A DNA stretch of 64,000 nt from CAYHPY01 sp964358485 (GTDB lineage Bacteria > Elusimicrobiota > Elusimicrobia > UBA1565 > UBA9628), in contig CAYHPY010000001.1 of assembly GCA_964358485.1 (NCBI GenBank), forward strand, positions 62,001-126,000, read 5' to 3'. The position numbers were made by a program, and so were the translations under genes. Shown here piece by piece: positions 1 through 8,112 of the stretch. Position 1 is the stretch's first letter. The number at the start of each line of letters is the position of its first letter. The notes beneath the pieces were generated by a model. The model was not told the origin of the DNA. It was given only the letters and a program-made list of their open reading frames with translations, and searched no databases.

Positions 1-1137
1 GCGGTGGAGTGGTGGAAGGCGGCCTACCTGGGGGTGGCCGGACTTACCGCCGTCGGAGCCGGCTTGGCGGGCTTGCCGCGGCGGCGGGCCCTCGGCTTCG
101 GCGTCCTCTTGGCCGCGACCTTGCTCCTGATCCTGGGAAATTCTAACCCCCTCTCCTTGGCCGCCTGGACTGACCTTCCGGGCCTGCGCATGGTCCGCTA
201 TCCGGGGAATATGGCCTACCTGGCTCTGCCCGCCCTGGCGCTTCTGGCGGCCCGGGGATTCTCGCGTAAAGGCTGGGGGATTCTCGCCTTGGCGGCGGCC
301 GCGGAATTGACTGTTTACGGCCTGGGGACCTCGCCCGCGGCGCCGAGGGAACTTTTTACCTCCGGAGGACCTCTGGTGAGGCGGCTTCAGAGTGATTTGG
401 GGGGAGCCCGCTACCTGCTGTCGCCCCTGGCTTTGGAGACCCATCAGGGTTCCAACCTCCTGGATTGGAAGCACCGTCTGTACGGGCTGACCAACGCTCC
501 CTTCCGGATCGCGGCGGGCGGCAATTTCGGCGAGCCCTTGGTGCCCCGGACGACTTACGACGCCATGGATTTTATTTACCGCCAGCCTGGGGCCGCCAAG
601 GCCGCGCGCCACCTGTCCTGGGCCGGAATCCGTTTTCTATTGAGCCCCAAGCCGCCCCCGGAAGGGGCGCTCATTCATGAGGGGAGCGTTCTTTGGGAGG
701 TGGGACGGGTTCCGGGAGAGGTGTCCTTGGCCTACCTATTGACTCCCGAAGCGGGCGAGAGCCTTCCCGCGGGCCTGCCCGAAGCCGCCCCCCGGCTCGG
801 GCCGGGCCTTGGATTTGAAAGAACCCGGGAAGACCGTTTCGAGGTTCGGGCCCCGGCCGGAGCCGCTCCGGGCTGGGCCTATGTGGCCGAGCCCCGGTAC
901 CCCGGCTGGAGGACCTTCCTGGAAACCTCCGCCGGAGTTTCCGAGGCGGAAAGCCTTCCGGCCCTTGGGGCGTTTCAACGCTTCCAGGTTCCCGGGGGGC
1001 CCTGGCGGTTGATTTTTCGCTACGAGCCCCCGACTTTCCGCTGGGGCGCGGCGCTGACGGCGGGCGCCCTCTTGGGGCTGGCGCTATATTGGTATAATTG
1101 CGGCCGAAATCGCTCCCGCCTCCAAGATGCGCAATAG
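1..1137 (+). CDS. YfhO-like membrane protein, C-terminal part (5' end outside window)
   Basis: The reading frame is open from the first base, so the gene almost certainly begins upstream. The visible 378 residues hold about three hydrophobic helices at the start, a mixed globular part, and a last helix near residues 350-368. The globular part ends with a W-x-Y-V-A-E-P-x-Y-P-G-W motif. The same architecture, with the matching motif A-Q-P-F-Y-P-G-W-K-A-W-L, occurs in the next gene, so the two look like tandem paralogues of the YfhO family. YfhO-type proteins are multi-helix membrane proteins tied to glycosylation of envelope polymers. Its stop overlaps the next start by 11 bp, and a TATAAT at 1093-1098 inside its 3' end could be an internal promoter. 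The exact substrate cannot be told. Confidence 0.75.
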   Translation, partial: AVEWWKAAYLGVAGLTAVGAGLAGLPRRRALGFGVLLAATLLLILGNSNPLSLAAWTDLPGLRMVRYPGNMAYLALPALALLAARGFSRKGWGILALAAAAELTVYGLGTSPAAPRELFTSGGPLVRRLQSDLGGARYLLSPLALETHQGSNLLDWKHRLYGLTNAPFRIAAGGNFGEPLVPRTTYDAMDFIYRQPGAAKAARHLSWAGIRFLLSPKPPPEGALIHEGSVLWEVGRVPGEVSLAYLLTPEAGESLPAGLPEAAPRLGPGLGFERTREDRFEVRAPAGAAPGWAYVAEPRYPGWRTFLETSAGVSEAESLPALGAFQRFQVPGGPWRLIFRYEPPTFRWGAALTAGALLGLALYWYNCGRNRSRLQDAQ

Positions 1138-2965
1138 AGATTTCATCCTGCTCGGCGTGCTTTTCCTCGTCTTGCTCGCGCTCACGGCGCCGGCCTGGCT
1201 TTCGCCCGGGCGGGCGCTCTGGAATTTCGGGGACCTCTACGTCTACCATTATCCCCTGCGGCACTTGGCCGTTTCCTCGCTTGAGGCCGGGCGGCTCCCT
1301 TTTTGGAATCCCTACATTTTCGGGGGCCTGCCGCTGGCCGCCAATCCCCAGGCGGTTCTGTTTTACCCCGTCTCCATTCTGGGAAGCCTCCTTCCGTTGA
1401 CCTTGGCGTTCTCCTGGGATTATCTGTTCCACCTGGCCTGGGGCGCGCTGGGCACGGCCCTTCTGGGCCGGGCCAACGGCCTGGCCCCCTGGGCCGCGGC
1501 CGCGTTGGCGGCGATGTTTTCGCTCAGCCCCTTTCTGATTTACCGGGTCACCGAGGGCATTCCCACCCTGCTGGCGTCCTTGTCCTGGACACCGTGGTGC
1601 TGGCTGGCTCTTCAGTCGGGACGGCCGGGATTTTTAGCCGGGGTCTGGGCCATGCAGTTTTTGTCCGGCCATCCCCAATTCATGGTCCTCAACGCCCTGG
1701 GCATGGCCCTCTGGGCGGCGACCCGGCCCCGGAATCTTCTTCGAATGGCCCTGGAGGGAGCGGGGGTGTTCGCCCTAGCCTGCGTTCAATGGCCGGCCAC
1801 TTCGGAGTTCCTGCGCCATTCCGTCCGGAAAAGCTGGTCGGCGGTCTTCACCACCGCCTATTCGATTTCCTGGAGGGAGCTGGCGACCTGGGTTCATCCC
1901 GACGCATGGGGAAATCCGGTCGCGGGAACTTACGGAGACGTTCCCTCGGTGTTCTTCGAGACCTCGGGCGTCTTCGTCTCAATCGCGGGCCTGGCCTTGG
2001 CGGTCCTGGGGATTTGGAAGGGAAAACGAACCCTGCCTCTGGTCCTGGCGGGGGCGGGCCTGTTTCTGGCGGCGGGTGGAAGAAACCCGCTTTACCGCGC
2101 GGCCTTGGCGGCCACGCCCCTTGGGTTTTTGCGGACCCCGTCCCGCGCGCTTCTGCTGGTTCTCTGGGGATTGATCGTGGCCGCGGGCTCCGGTTCCAAG
2201 GCCCTGGTTCGGGTCCCGGCCGCGGCCAAGGCTCTGGTCCTGACCCTGCTGGTCCTGGAATTGGCCCATTGGGACGCGCGGTTTTTAAGGGCGGAGGACG
2301 CGGCCCCCTATCTGGCGGCCAAGCCGGCGGTGGCCGAGGCCGTCGGCGGCCGCCCGTTTCGGGTCCTGACCGACCCCGAACTGGCCAACCCCAACAAGAC
2401 CATTCTCTATCGCGCGATGAACGTCAACGGCTACGAGGCCTTTTACCTCGGGACTTTCCCGGCCTACGCGGCGCGAAGCGAGGGGACGGCGGCGGCCGAT
2501 CCCAGCCGTTCCTATCTCCGCCGTCCCGAAACTCCGGAGATGCGGCGGGCGGGCGTCGCGGTTCACATCGGACCGAGCGGCGCGCTTCGGCCGGTGGACG
2601 GCGCCCTGCCCTTGGCGTACTTCCAGGATTGGCGCGGGGCGCTTAAGCCCGGGGTCCGGGTGGAGGTGGAACGGCCGGAGCTTTGGCGGGTGCGCGGCTC
2701 GGCCCCTTCGGGCGCCGAGCGCTTGGTTTTGGCCCAGCCTTTTTACCCCGGCTGGAAAGCCTGGCTGGGGGGTATTCCGGTTTCCTTGGAGCCCTGGGAC
2801 GGGTTTTGGCAGGCCGTCGACCTGCGCCGGGTCCTGCCTGGAGGCGGGGAGTTCGAGCTCGATTTCCGCTTTGAGCCGAGCGGCTGGGCGGGCTGGGCGC
2901 TGCTGGGGGCCTTCTCCTGGCTGGCGTGGTTCGCGTTCATGGCGCGGGGGGCCGCGGCATGGTGA
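1127..2965 (+). CDS. YfhO-family integral membrane protein
   Basis: This 612-residue protein has an N-terminal membrane helix (residues about 5-24), many further helices to about residue 390, then a soluble extracytoplasmic part and a C-terminal helix. The soluble part carries the P-F-Y-P-G-W-K-A-W-L motif typical of YfhO C-terminal regions. The family resembles GT-C fold membrane glycosyltransferases and is linked to glycosylation of teichoic acid or other surface polymers in other bacteria. The substrate here is unknown. The gene overlaps both neighbours (11 bp upstream, ATGGTGA downstream), so the cluster is probably co-transcribed with the glycan genes that follow. An acidic motif F-G-D-L-Y-V-Y-H-Y-P near residue 40 is a plausible catalytic site by analogy with GT-C enzymes. 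Confidence 0.85.
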   Translation: MRNRDFILLGVLFLVLLALTAPAWLSPGRALWNFGDLYVYHYPLRHLAVSSLEAGRLPFWNPYIFGGLPLAANPQAVLFYPVSILGSLLPLTLAFSWDYLFHLAWGALGTALLGRANGLAPWAAAALAAMFSLSPFLIYRVTEGIPTLLASLSWTPWCWLALQSGRPGFLAGVWAMQFLSGHPQFMVLNALGMALWAATRPRNLLRMALEGAGVFALACVQWPATSEFLRHSVRKSWSAVFTTAYSISWRELATWVHPDAWGNPVAGTYGDVPSVFFETSGVFVSIAGLALAVLGIWKGKRTLPLVLAGAGLFLAAGGRNPLYRAALAATPLGFLRTPSRALLLVLWGLIVAAGSGSKALVRVPAAAKALVLTLLVLELAHWDARFLRAEDAAPYLAAKPAVAEAVGGRPFRVLTDPELANPNKTILYRAMNVNGYEAFYLGTFPAYAARSEGTAAADPSRSYLRRPETPEMRRAGVAVHIGPSGALRPVDGALPLAYFQDWRGALKPGVRVEVERPELWRVRGSAPSGAERLVLAQPFYPGWKAWLGGIPVSLEPWDGFWQAVDLRRVLPGGGEFELDFRFEPSGWAGWALLGAFSWLAWFAFMARGAAAW

Positions 2966-3963
2966 AAAAGACCCTTTCCATCGCGGCCGGGCTTTTCTTC
3001 ACGGGTATTTTCCTTTACATGGCGGTGCGCAACGTGGATTGGCGGGAACTCAAGGAGATCCTGCTCCAGGTCCGCCTGGGGTGGCTTCCGTTGATGCTTC
3101 TGGTCGGCCTTTGGAGCCTGACCTTGCGGGCCGTCCGCTGGCGTGTGATCCTCTTTCGCCAGCCGGACATCCCCATCGGCTTGCTCTTCCGCCTGCAGTC
3201 GATCGGCCTGGCCGTAAACAACCTCCTGTTCATGCGGCTCGGGGAGTTGGCCCGGGCGGCGTTGGCGGCCCGCCAGCTTCGCCTGCCCTTGGCCACCATT
3301 CTGGGAACCGTGGCCGTGGAACGGATTCTGGACGTGACGGTTCTTTTGCTGCTTTTCAGCGCGGCGGCCGCTTTGGTTCCGGGCATGGTCCTCGACAGCG
3401 TGCGGGGCGGGGCGGGTTTGGTCCTGTGCGGCCTTTTCTCGGGCCTGGCCATGCTCTCCGCCGCCCAGGTGCGCATCCGTCCCGGGGGCGCCTGGCATGC
3501 CCGCCTCGGGTCCTGGCCGAGGATTCAATCCGCGGCCGGGGAGTTGGCCGCCGGAGGCGAGGTTCTGGCCATTCCTAAAACGGCCCTCCTGGTCTGGTGC
3601 GTGAGCGTGGTCATTTGGATGTCGGACGCCGGTTTTTTCTGGCTGACGGCGAGGGCTTTGAACCTAGGGGAGGTGGTGGGCTATTTCCGCGCCATCCTCG
3701 TCTTGTCCTGGGCCGGCGCGGGCTCGGCCTTGCCCGCCGCTCCCGGCGCCATCGGCACCTTCGAGGCCATGGTGAAGATGATCATGGTCAAGCTCGGCGC
3801 TCCCGCTTCAGAAGCCTTGGCTTTCGCTTTGTTCAGTCACGCCGTGGCGCTGATTTTCAACACCTTGCTCGGCCTGTTTTTTCTTTACCGCCTCGGCCTC
3901 ACGCTCACCGGCTTGCAGGCCTCCCTTGAGAAAGCGGGACCCCCTCCCGCGGCGGGCCGATGA
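2959..3963 (+). CDS. Lysylphosphatidylglycerol synthase-like transmembrane protein (UPF0104/AglD type)
   Basis: The 334-residue protein is almost wholly helical membrane protein, with an N-terminal helix right after M-V-K-K-T. It has the family motifs L-R-A-V-R-W in the second segment, M-R-L-G-E-L-A-R-A, and P-A-A-P-G-A-I-G-T-F-E-A near residues 255-270. These are the hallmarks of the LPG synthase transmembrane family, whose members in glycan clusters are thought to move lipid-linked intermediates or act with glycosyltransferases. ATG at 2959 is chosen because it overlaps the previous stop (2963-2965). An in-frame ATG at 2926 would add 11 residues lying inside the upstream gene. The 3' end overlaps the following methyltransferase by 4 bp. 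Confidence 0.85.
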   Translation: MVKKTLSIAAGLFFTGIFLYMAVRNVDWRELKEILLQVRLGWLPLMLLVGLWSLTLRAVRWRVILFRQPDIPIGLLFRLQSIGLAVNNLLFMRLGELARAALAARQLRLPLATILGTVAVERILDVTVLLLLFSAAAALVPGMVLDSVRGGAGLVLCGLFSGLAMLSAAQVRIRPGGAWHARLGSWPRIQSAAGELAAGGEVLAIPKTALLVWCVSVVIWMSDAGFFWLTARALNLGEVVGYFRAILVLSWAGAGSALPAAPGAIGTFEAMVKMIMVKLGAPASEALAFALFSHAVALIFNTLLGLFFLYRLGLTLTGLQASLEKAGPPPAAGR

Positions 3964-4967
3964 AGCGGTCCCTGCTTTCTTTATTGGCGTCCCCTTGTTG
4001 CGGAGCCGATCTCCGGGAAGATCCTTCCGGGGTCGCCGACCCCATTGAAGAAGGAACCCTCCGCTGCGTTTCCTGCGGCCGGAGCTACCCGGTCCGGGAC
4101 GGCATTCCCCGCCTTCTTCCTCCGTCCCAATCCGACGCCCGCGTCGCCAAGACCCGGGAAAGCTTCGCGTGGGAATGGAGCCGCTACCCCGGGGCCTTGG
4201 ACGAGGACCAGCCCGTTTTTTTGGAGGAGGTTCAGCTTCCCCCGGCCGAGTTCAAGGGCAAGCGGGTCCTGGACGCCGGCTGCGGCATGGGCCGCTACAG
4301 CCTGGTGGCCATGAGCTTCGGCGCGGAGGTGGTGGCCTTCGACCTTTCCGACGCCCTCAACCGCATGGCCGAGCCCCAGCGGCAGTGGCCGGGCCTGCAT
4401 GTGGTCCAGGGGGACCTCCTTCGTCTGCCCTTCAAGCCCGGGATTTTCGACATCGTCTACAGCCACGGCGTGCTCCACCACACCCCCAGCACGCGCGCCG
4501 CCTTCAAGGGCGTTGTCCGCCTGCTCAAATCCGGCGGGCGGCTCAGCGTGTGGCTTTACGGCAAGGCCGGCCGGTACGGCGAATTCTCGACCAATCCCCT
4601 GCGCCCCGGGCGGGAGTGGGTGGGAAAACACCGTTTCCTGGCTTGGCTGGTGGTCGGCGCCCGCCACTGGGTCAGCGACATCCTCCGATTTTTCACCGTC
4701 CCCTTGCCGCTTTCCTTCACCTACGCCCTCTCCTACCCGTTGGCGTTCATCGGGGGACTGCCCGGGTTGAAATACCTGACCTTCTCGGCTCATCCGGATT
4801 TCCGGGTCCGCGTCCACGAGAATTTCGATTGGCTCTCGCCGCCGTTCCAGTATCATCACACCAAGGAGGAGCTGTGCTCCTGGTGCGGGGAGGAGGGCGT
4901 CGAGGTCCAAAAGATCCTCCCGCACGGCCTGGTCCCCAAGCCCGGAATCCTCGGGCGCAAAAAATGA
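3960..4967 (+). CDS. SAM-dependent methyltransferase with N-terminal zinc-ribbon (Trm112-like) domain
   Basis: The 335-residue protein starts with a short Trm112p-like domain: cysteine pairs in S-P-C-C-G-A near residues 12-15 and R-C-V-S-C-G-R near 36-40, then Y-P-V-R-D-G-I-P-R-L-L-P. A class I methyltransferase fold follows, with the SAM-binding motif V-L-D-A-G-C-G-M-G-R-Y at about residues 102-112 and H-G-V-L-H-H-T. Such two-domain enzymes are common in surface-polysaccharide clusters and are thought to methylate sugars or lipid carriers. The acceptor here is unknown. ATGA overlaps with both neighbours (3960-3963 and 4964-4967) indicate translational coupling. Confidence 0.88.
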   Translation: MKRSLLSLLASPCCGADLREDPSGVADPIEEGTLRCVSCGRSYPVRDGIPRLLPPSQSDARVAKTRESFAWEWSRYPGALDEDQPVFLEEVQLPPAEFKGKRVLDAGCGMGRYSLVAMSFGAEVVAFDLSDALNRMAEPQRQWPGLHVVQGDLLRLPFKPGIFDIVYSHGVLHHTPSTRAAFKGVVRLLKSGGRLSVWLYGKAGRYGEFSTNPLRPGREWVGKHRFLAWLVVGARHWVSDILRFFTVPLPLSFTYALSYPLAFIGGLPGLKYLTFSAHPDFRVRVHENFDWLSPPFQYHHTKEELCSWCGEEGVEVQKILPHGLVPKPGILGRKK

Positions 4968-6091
4968 GCCCGGTTTCCGTCGTGATGGTGAGCGCCAGCT
5001 TCCACCCTCATGTCGGCGGCGCCGAGAAGCAGGCGCTGGAGCTCTCCACGGCCCTGGCGCGCCAAGGCCATAAGGTCCGGGTTCTCACGCGGCGCCTTCC
5101 GGGGTTGGCCGCGCAGGAAGAGATCTCCGGCATCGCCGTCCGCCGACTTTGGGCGCCCGGCGTGGGCGTGCTCAACGCCCTGGGCTTTATGCTCTCCCTG
5201 CTCGTAGAGTTGTTTCGGAGCCCCGGCTCCTATGACGCGATCCATGTCCACCTCGCCGGCTCCCCGGCCCTCTCCGCGGCCCTGGCGGGACGGCTTTTGG
5301 GCAAACGCGTGGTGGTCAAGCTCGGCGGGGGCCGCGGCATCGGGGAGTTGGCCGCTTCCTCCCGCTCTTTCAGCGGACGCCTGAAGCTCAAGGCCCTGTC
5401 CTGGCTGGGGCCGAAATTGGCGGCGGTGACCCAGGACTTGGCCGACGAGGCGCGCGAGTTCGGCTTCACGGGGGACATCGTCGTCCAGCCCAACGGGGTG
5501 GACCTTTCCCGGTATCGCCCTTCCACCCCTGAGGAAAAACAGGCCATCCGCCGGCGTCTCGGCTGGCCCGAAGGCCCCTGCTTCCTTTATGTCGGGCGGC
5601 TTTCCCCGGAAAAGCGCCTCTTGCCGTTTTTGGAAGCCTGGTCCGCCGTGTTCGAGGGAACTCCCGCCTTCGCCGTGCTCTACGGGGACGGGCCCGAGAA
5701 GGAAGGCCTGTTGGCCCTGGCCGTCGGCCTGGGGCCCGCCCGGGTGCGGGTCTACCCGTCCATGGCGGAGATCGAGCAGGCCTACCGGGCCGCCGATATT
5801 TTCTTTTTGCCCTCGGTCTCCGAGGGCCTGTCCAACGCGCTTTTGGAGGCCATGGCCTCGGGGTTGGGGATCATCGCCAGCCGGGTGGGCGGTTCGCGGG
5901 TGGTTCTGGAAGAGGGAAAGACCGGCCTGCTCTTTGAGCCGGAGAATTCGACCGAACTCAAGGACAAGCTCGCTCTTTTGAAGGCCTCCCCGGGCCTGGC
6001 CGGAGCGCTCGGAACGAAGGCTTCGGCCGCCGCCAAGATTTTCGGGATCGACGAGGTCGCGGCCCGGTATGCCGGAATTTACGGCGGCTAA
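4964..6091 (+). CDS. Glycosyltransferase family 4 (GT-B)
   Basis: This is a 375-residue GT-B glycosyltransferase. The N-terminal domain opens with a beta strand and the S-F-H-P-H-V-G-G-A-E-K-Q motif that contacts the acceptor in GT4 enzymes. The C-terminal donor domain has V-G-R-L-S-P-E-K near residue 208 and P-S-V-S-E-G-L-S-N-A-L-L-E-A-M-A-S-G (about 285-302), which contains the GT4 E-x7-E nucleotide-sugar motif. It should add a sugar from a nucleotide-sugar donor to a lipid-linked intermediate at the inner face of the membrane. Start ATG 4964 overlaps the methyltransferase stop. The 3' end overlaps wecB by 23 bp. Confidence 0.92.
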   Translation: MSPVSVVMVSASFHPHVGGAEKQALELSTALARQGHKVRVLTRRLPGLAAQEEISGIAVRRLWAPGVGVLNALGFMLSLLVELFRSPGSYDAIHVHLAGSPALSAALAGRLLGKRVVVKLGGGRGIGELAASSRSFSGRLKLKALSWLGPKLAAVTQDLADEAREFGFTGDIVVQPNGVDLSRYRPSTPEEKQAIRRRLGWPEGPCFLYVGRLSPEKRLLPFLEAWSAVFEGTPAFAVLYGDGPEKEGLLALAVGLGPARVRVYPSMAEIEQAYRAADIFFLPSVSEGLSNALLEAMASGLGIIASRVGGSRVVLEEGKTGLLFEPENSTELKDKLALLKASPGLAGALGTKASAAAKIFGIDEVAARYAGIYGG

Positions 6092-7172
6092 GGTGCCCGG
6101 CCCCAACCTCCTGGTCGTGATGGGCACCCGCCCCGAGGTCATCAAGCTCTTTCCGGTGATCCGGGCTTTGCGCCGGAGAGGCGCGCGCGCGAGGCTCTGC
6201 GTCACCGCCCAGCATCGGGGGCTATTGGACGGGATGCTCCGGGAGTTCGGCCTGAAGGCCGATTTCGACCTTGATTTGATGCGTTCCGGACAGCGTCCGT
6301 CGGAACTATTGCCCAAGGTGATCGCGGGGGTCGATAAAGTCCTGGCGTCGGGGCGCCCCGACCTGGTCCTGGTGCAGGGCGACACCACCTCGGCCTTCGG
6401 GGCGTGCCTGGCGGCGTTTTACCGGGGGATCTCCGTCGGGCACGTGGAGGCGGGCCTGCGGACCCATGACTTCTCCGATCCTTTTCCCGAGGAAGCCAAC
6501 CGGGTTTTCGTGGACCGGCTCTCGACTTTGTTGTTCGCGCCGACGGCCCTGGCCCGCGCCAATCTTCTGAGGGAAGGAATTCCGGCTCGGAAAATCCTGG
6601 TGACGGGAAATACCGGCGTGGACGCCTTGGAGTGGGCATTGGAGCGCGCGCCGAAAATCCCGACTCCGGGCTTCGGGGCCGGTCCGCTGGCGGTCATGAC
6701 CCTGCACCGGCAGGAAAATTTCGGGGCGCCTTTGGAGCGGATTTTCGCAGGGGTTCGGCGGGCGGCGGAGCTATGCCCGGAGTTGACCTGGGTGTTCCCG
6801 GTCCATCCCAATCCCCGCGTGCGCGCCGCCGCGCGCAGGCTCCGCCATCCCCGGGTGCGGCTGACGGCGCCGCTGGGGCATTCGCAATTTGGCGCCCTCT
6901 TGAAGCGCGCGGCCTTCATCCTGACCGATTCGGGGGGGATTCAGGAGGAGGCCCCGACCTTGGGCAAGCCGGTCCTGGTGGCCCGTGAAAAGACGGAGCG
7001 GCCGGAATTGCTCAAGGGCTGGGGGGTGCTGGTGGGCTCCTCCACGGAAAAAATCGCCCGGGAGGCGGTGCGCCTGGTCCGCCGCCCCCCGAAACCGCCC
7101 CGAGGTCCCAATCCTTTCGGGGATGGGCGCGCCGGCGAGCGGATCGCCGCGGCCGTCCTCGAGCGCTTTTGA
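6069..7172 (+). CDS. wecB: UDP-N-acetylglucosamine 2-epimerase (non-hydrolysing)
   Basis: The 367-residue protein matches the full-length WecB/MnaA family, which interconverts UDP-GlcNAc and UDP-ManNAc in the cytoplasm. Diagnostic motifs are M-G-T-R-P-E-V-I-K-L-F-P near residues 18-29, Q-G-D-T-T-S-A, G-H-V-E-A-G-L-R-T, P-E-E-A-N-R, H-R-Q-E-N-F-G, P-V-H-P-N-P, and the UDP-binding T-D-S-G-G-I-Q-E-E-A. It would provide ManNAc or a derived sugar for the glycan assembled by the surrounding transferases. ATG 6069 lies inside the 3' end of the preceding glycosyltransferase gene, so the two are translationally coupled. This is the last gene of the first overlapping block. Confidence 0.93.
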   Translation: MPEFTAAKVPGPNLLVVMGTRPEVIKLFPVIRALRRRGARARLCVTAQHRGLLDGMLREFGLKADFDLDLMRSGQRPSELLPKVIAGVDKVLASGRPDLVLVQGDTTSAFGACLAAFYRGISVGHVEAGLRTHDFSDPFPEEANRVFVDRLSTLLFAPTALARANLLREGIPARKILVTGNTGVDALEWALERAPKIPTPGFGAGPLAVMTLHRQENFGAPLERIFAGVRRAAELCPELTWVFPVHPNPRVRAAARRLRHPRVRLTAPLGHSQFGALLKRAAFILTDSGGIQEEAPTLGKPVLVAREKTERPELLKGWGVLVGSSTEKIAREAVRLVRRPPKPPRGPNPFGDGRAGERIAAAVLERF

Positions 7173-7204
7173 GGTCCGCGGTCAGGGCTCCGCGGTCATT
7201 GTTG

Positions 7205-7210
7205 TATAAT
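7205..7210 (+). promoter_or_regulatory. -10 box TATAAT, leaderless promoter for the 7219 methyltransferase
   Basis: A consensus TATAAT ends 8 nt before GTG 7219. With the usual 6-8 nt from -10 to the transcription start, the mRNA would begin at or just before the start codon. No Shine-Dalgarno sequence is present and no convincing -35 is seen. Confidence 0.6.
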
Positions 7211-7218
7211 TCTGCCGC

Positions 7219-8112
7219 GTGAAAACGGTCTCCGTGCCTTGCCTTTGCGGGTCCCAGGAAAATTCCGTGGTTTACGATCGTCCTTACGACGACCGGTCCG
7301 CGGGGGATTTCCTGGCGACGACCGACCGCTTCGACAATTACGGACGGGTGGTCCGCTGCTCCTCCTGCGGCTTGGTCTTCTCCAATCCGCGTCCCCATTC
7401 CTCCGAGATCGCCAAGGGCTACGCCGAGAGCGAGGACCAGGAGTACCTGCAGGAATCCTCCAATCGTTCGATCAACGCGCACATCAGCCTGGCCACCATC
7501 CGGCGCTTCAAGCCCGCGGGCAAGCTCCTGGAAATCGGTTCCGCCGCGGGTTACTTCCTCAACGCGGCCCGCACCGATTTCGAGGTGACCGGGGTGGAGC
7601 CCAGCCGCTGGGCCGCGGCCGAGGCCAAGCGGCGCTTCGGGGTGGAGGTCAAGGTGGGGGGGTTTCTCGAGGCGGCCCTTCCCGACGCCTCCTTCGACGT
7701 GGTGGCGGCGGTGGACGTCATTGAGCACCTGGAGGATCCCGTGGCGTTCATCCGGGAATGCCGGCGGGTCCTGAAGCCGGGGGGCGTGCTTTATTTGATG
7801 ACTCCCGACATCGAGAGTCTCTCGGCGCGCCTGCTGGGCGGCTCCTGGTGGGGCCTGCGGCCGGTCCATATTTACTACTTTAGCCGCCGGACCTTGGGCG
7901 ACCTTCTTAAACGGGAAGGCCTGGAGGTGGAGTTGGTCCGTTCCTTCGGGAGGATTTTCTCCCTGGGCTATTGGGCCAGCCGCCTCAAGAACTATCCATC
8001 TTATTTGACCCGTCCGATTTTGGCGGTGATATCCGCGCTCGGCCTGGAGGACAAGATTTTCTACCTCAACACCCGGGATTCCCTCGAACTGATCGCGCGC
8101 CGGCCGTCATGA
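7219..8112 (+). CDS. SAM-dependent methyltransferase with N-terminal Cys cluster
   Basis: The 297-residue protein begins with a four-cysteine putative zinc site (C-L-C-G near residue 6-9 and C-S-S-C-G-L-V-F near 49-56). A class I methyltransferase domain follows with L-L-E-I-G-S-A-A-G-Y-F, V-D-V-I-E-H-L-E-D-P and L-K-P-G-G-V-L-Y. This layout is common among sugar or polyketide C-/O-methyltransferases in polysaccharide clusters. The GTG start is fixed by the -10 box 8 nt upstream, and the gene therefore probably opens a second transcription unit of the glycan region. Its stop overlaps the next ATG (TCATGA). Confidence 0.87.
   Translation: MKTVSVPCLCGSQENSVVYDRPYDDRSAGDFLATTDRFDNYGRVVRCSSCGLVFSNPRPHSSEIAKGYAESEDQEYLQESSNRSINAHISLATIRRFKPAGKLLEIGSAAGYFLNAARTDFEVTGVEPSRWAAAEAKRRFGVEVKVGGFLEAALPDASFDVVAAVDVIEHLEDPVAFIRECRRVLKPGGVLYLMTPDIESLSARLLGGSWWGLRPVHIYYFSRRTLGDLLKREGLEVELVRSFGRIFSLGYWASRLKNYPSYLTRPILAVISALGLEDKIFYLNTRDSLELIARRPS

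Noticed and set aside
1093..1098. TATAAT as promoter of the second YfhO-like gene
   Set aside because: It lies within coding sequence 28 nt before the start and the genes overlap, so an independent promoter is not needed; noted only in the gene entry.
3981..6388. Long minus-strand open frames opposite the methyltransferase, glycosyltransferase and wecB genes
   Set aside because: They are shadows of GC-rich coding sequence: no family motifs, Pro/Arg/Gly-rich composition, and no start signals.
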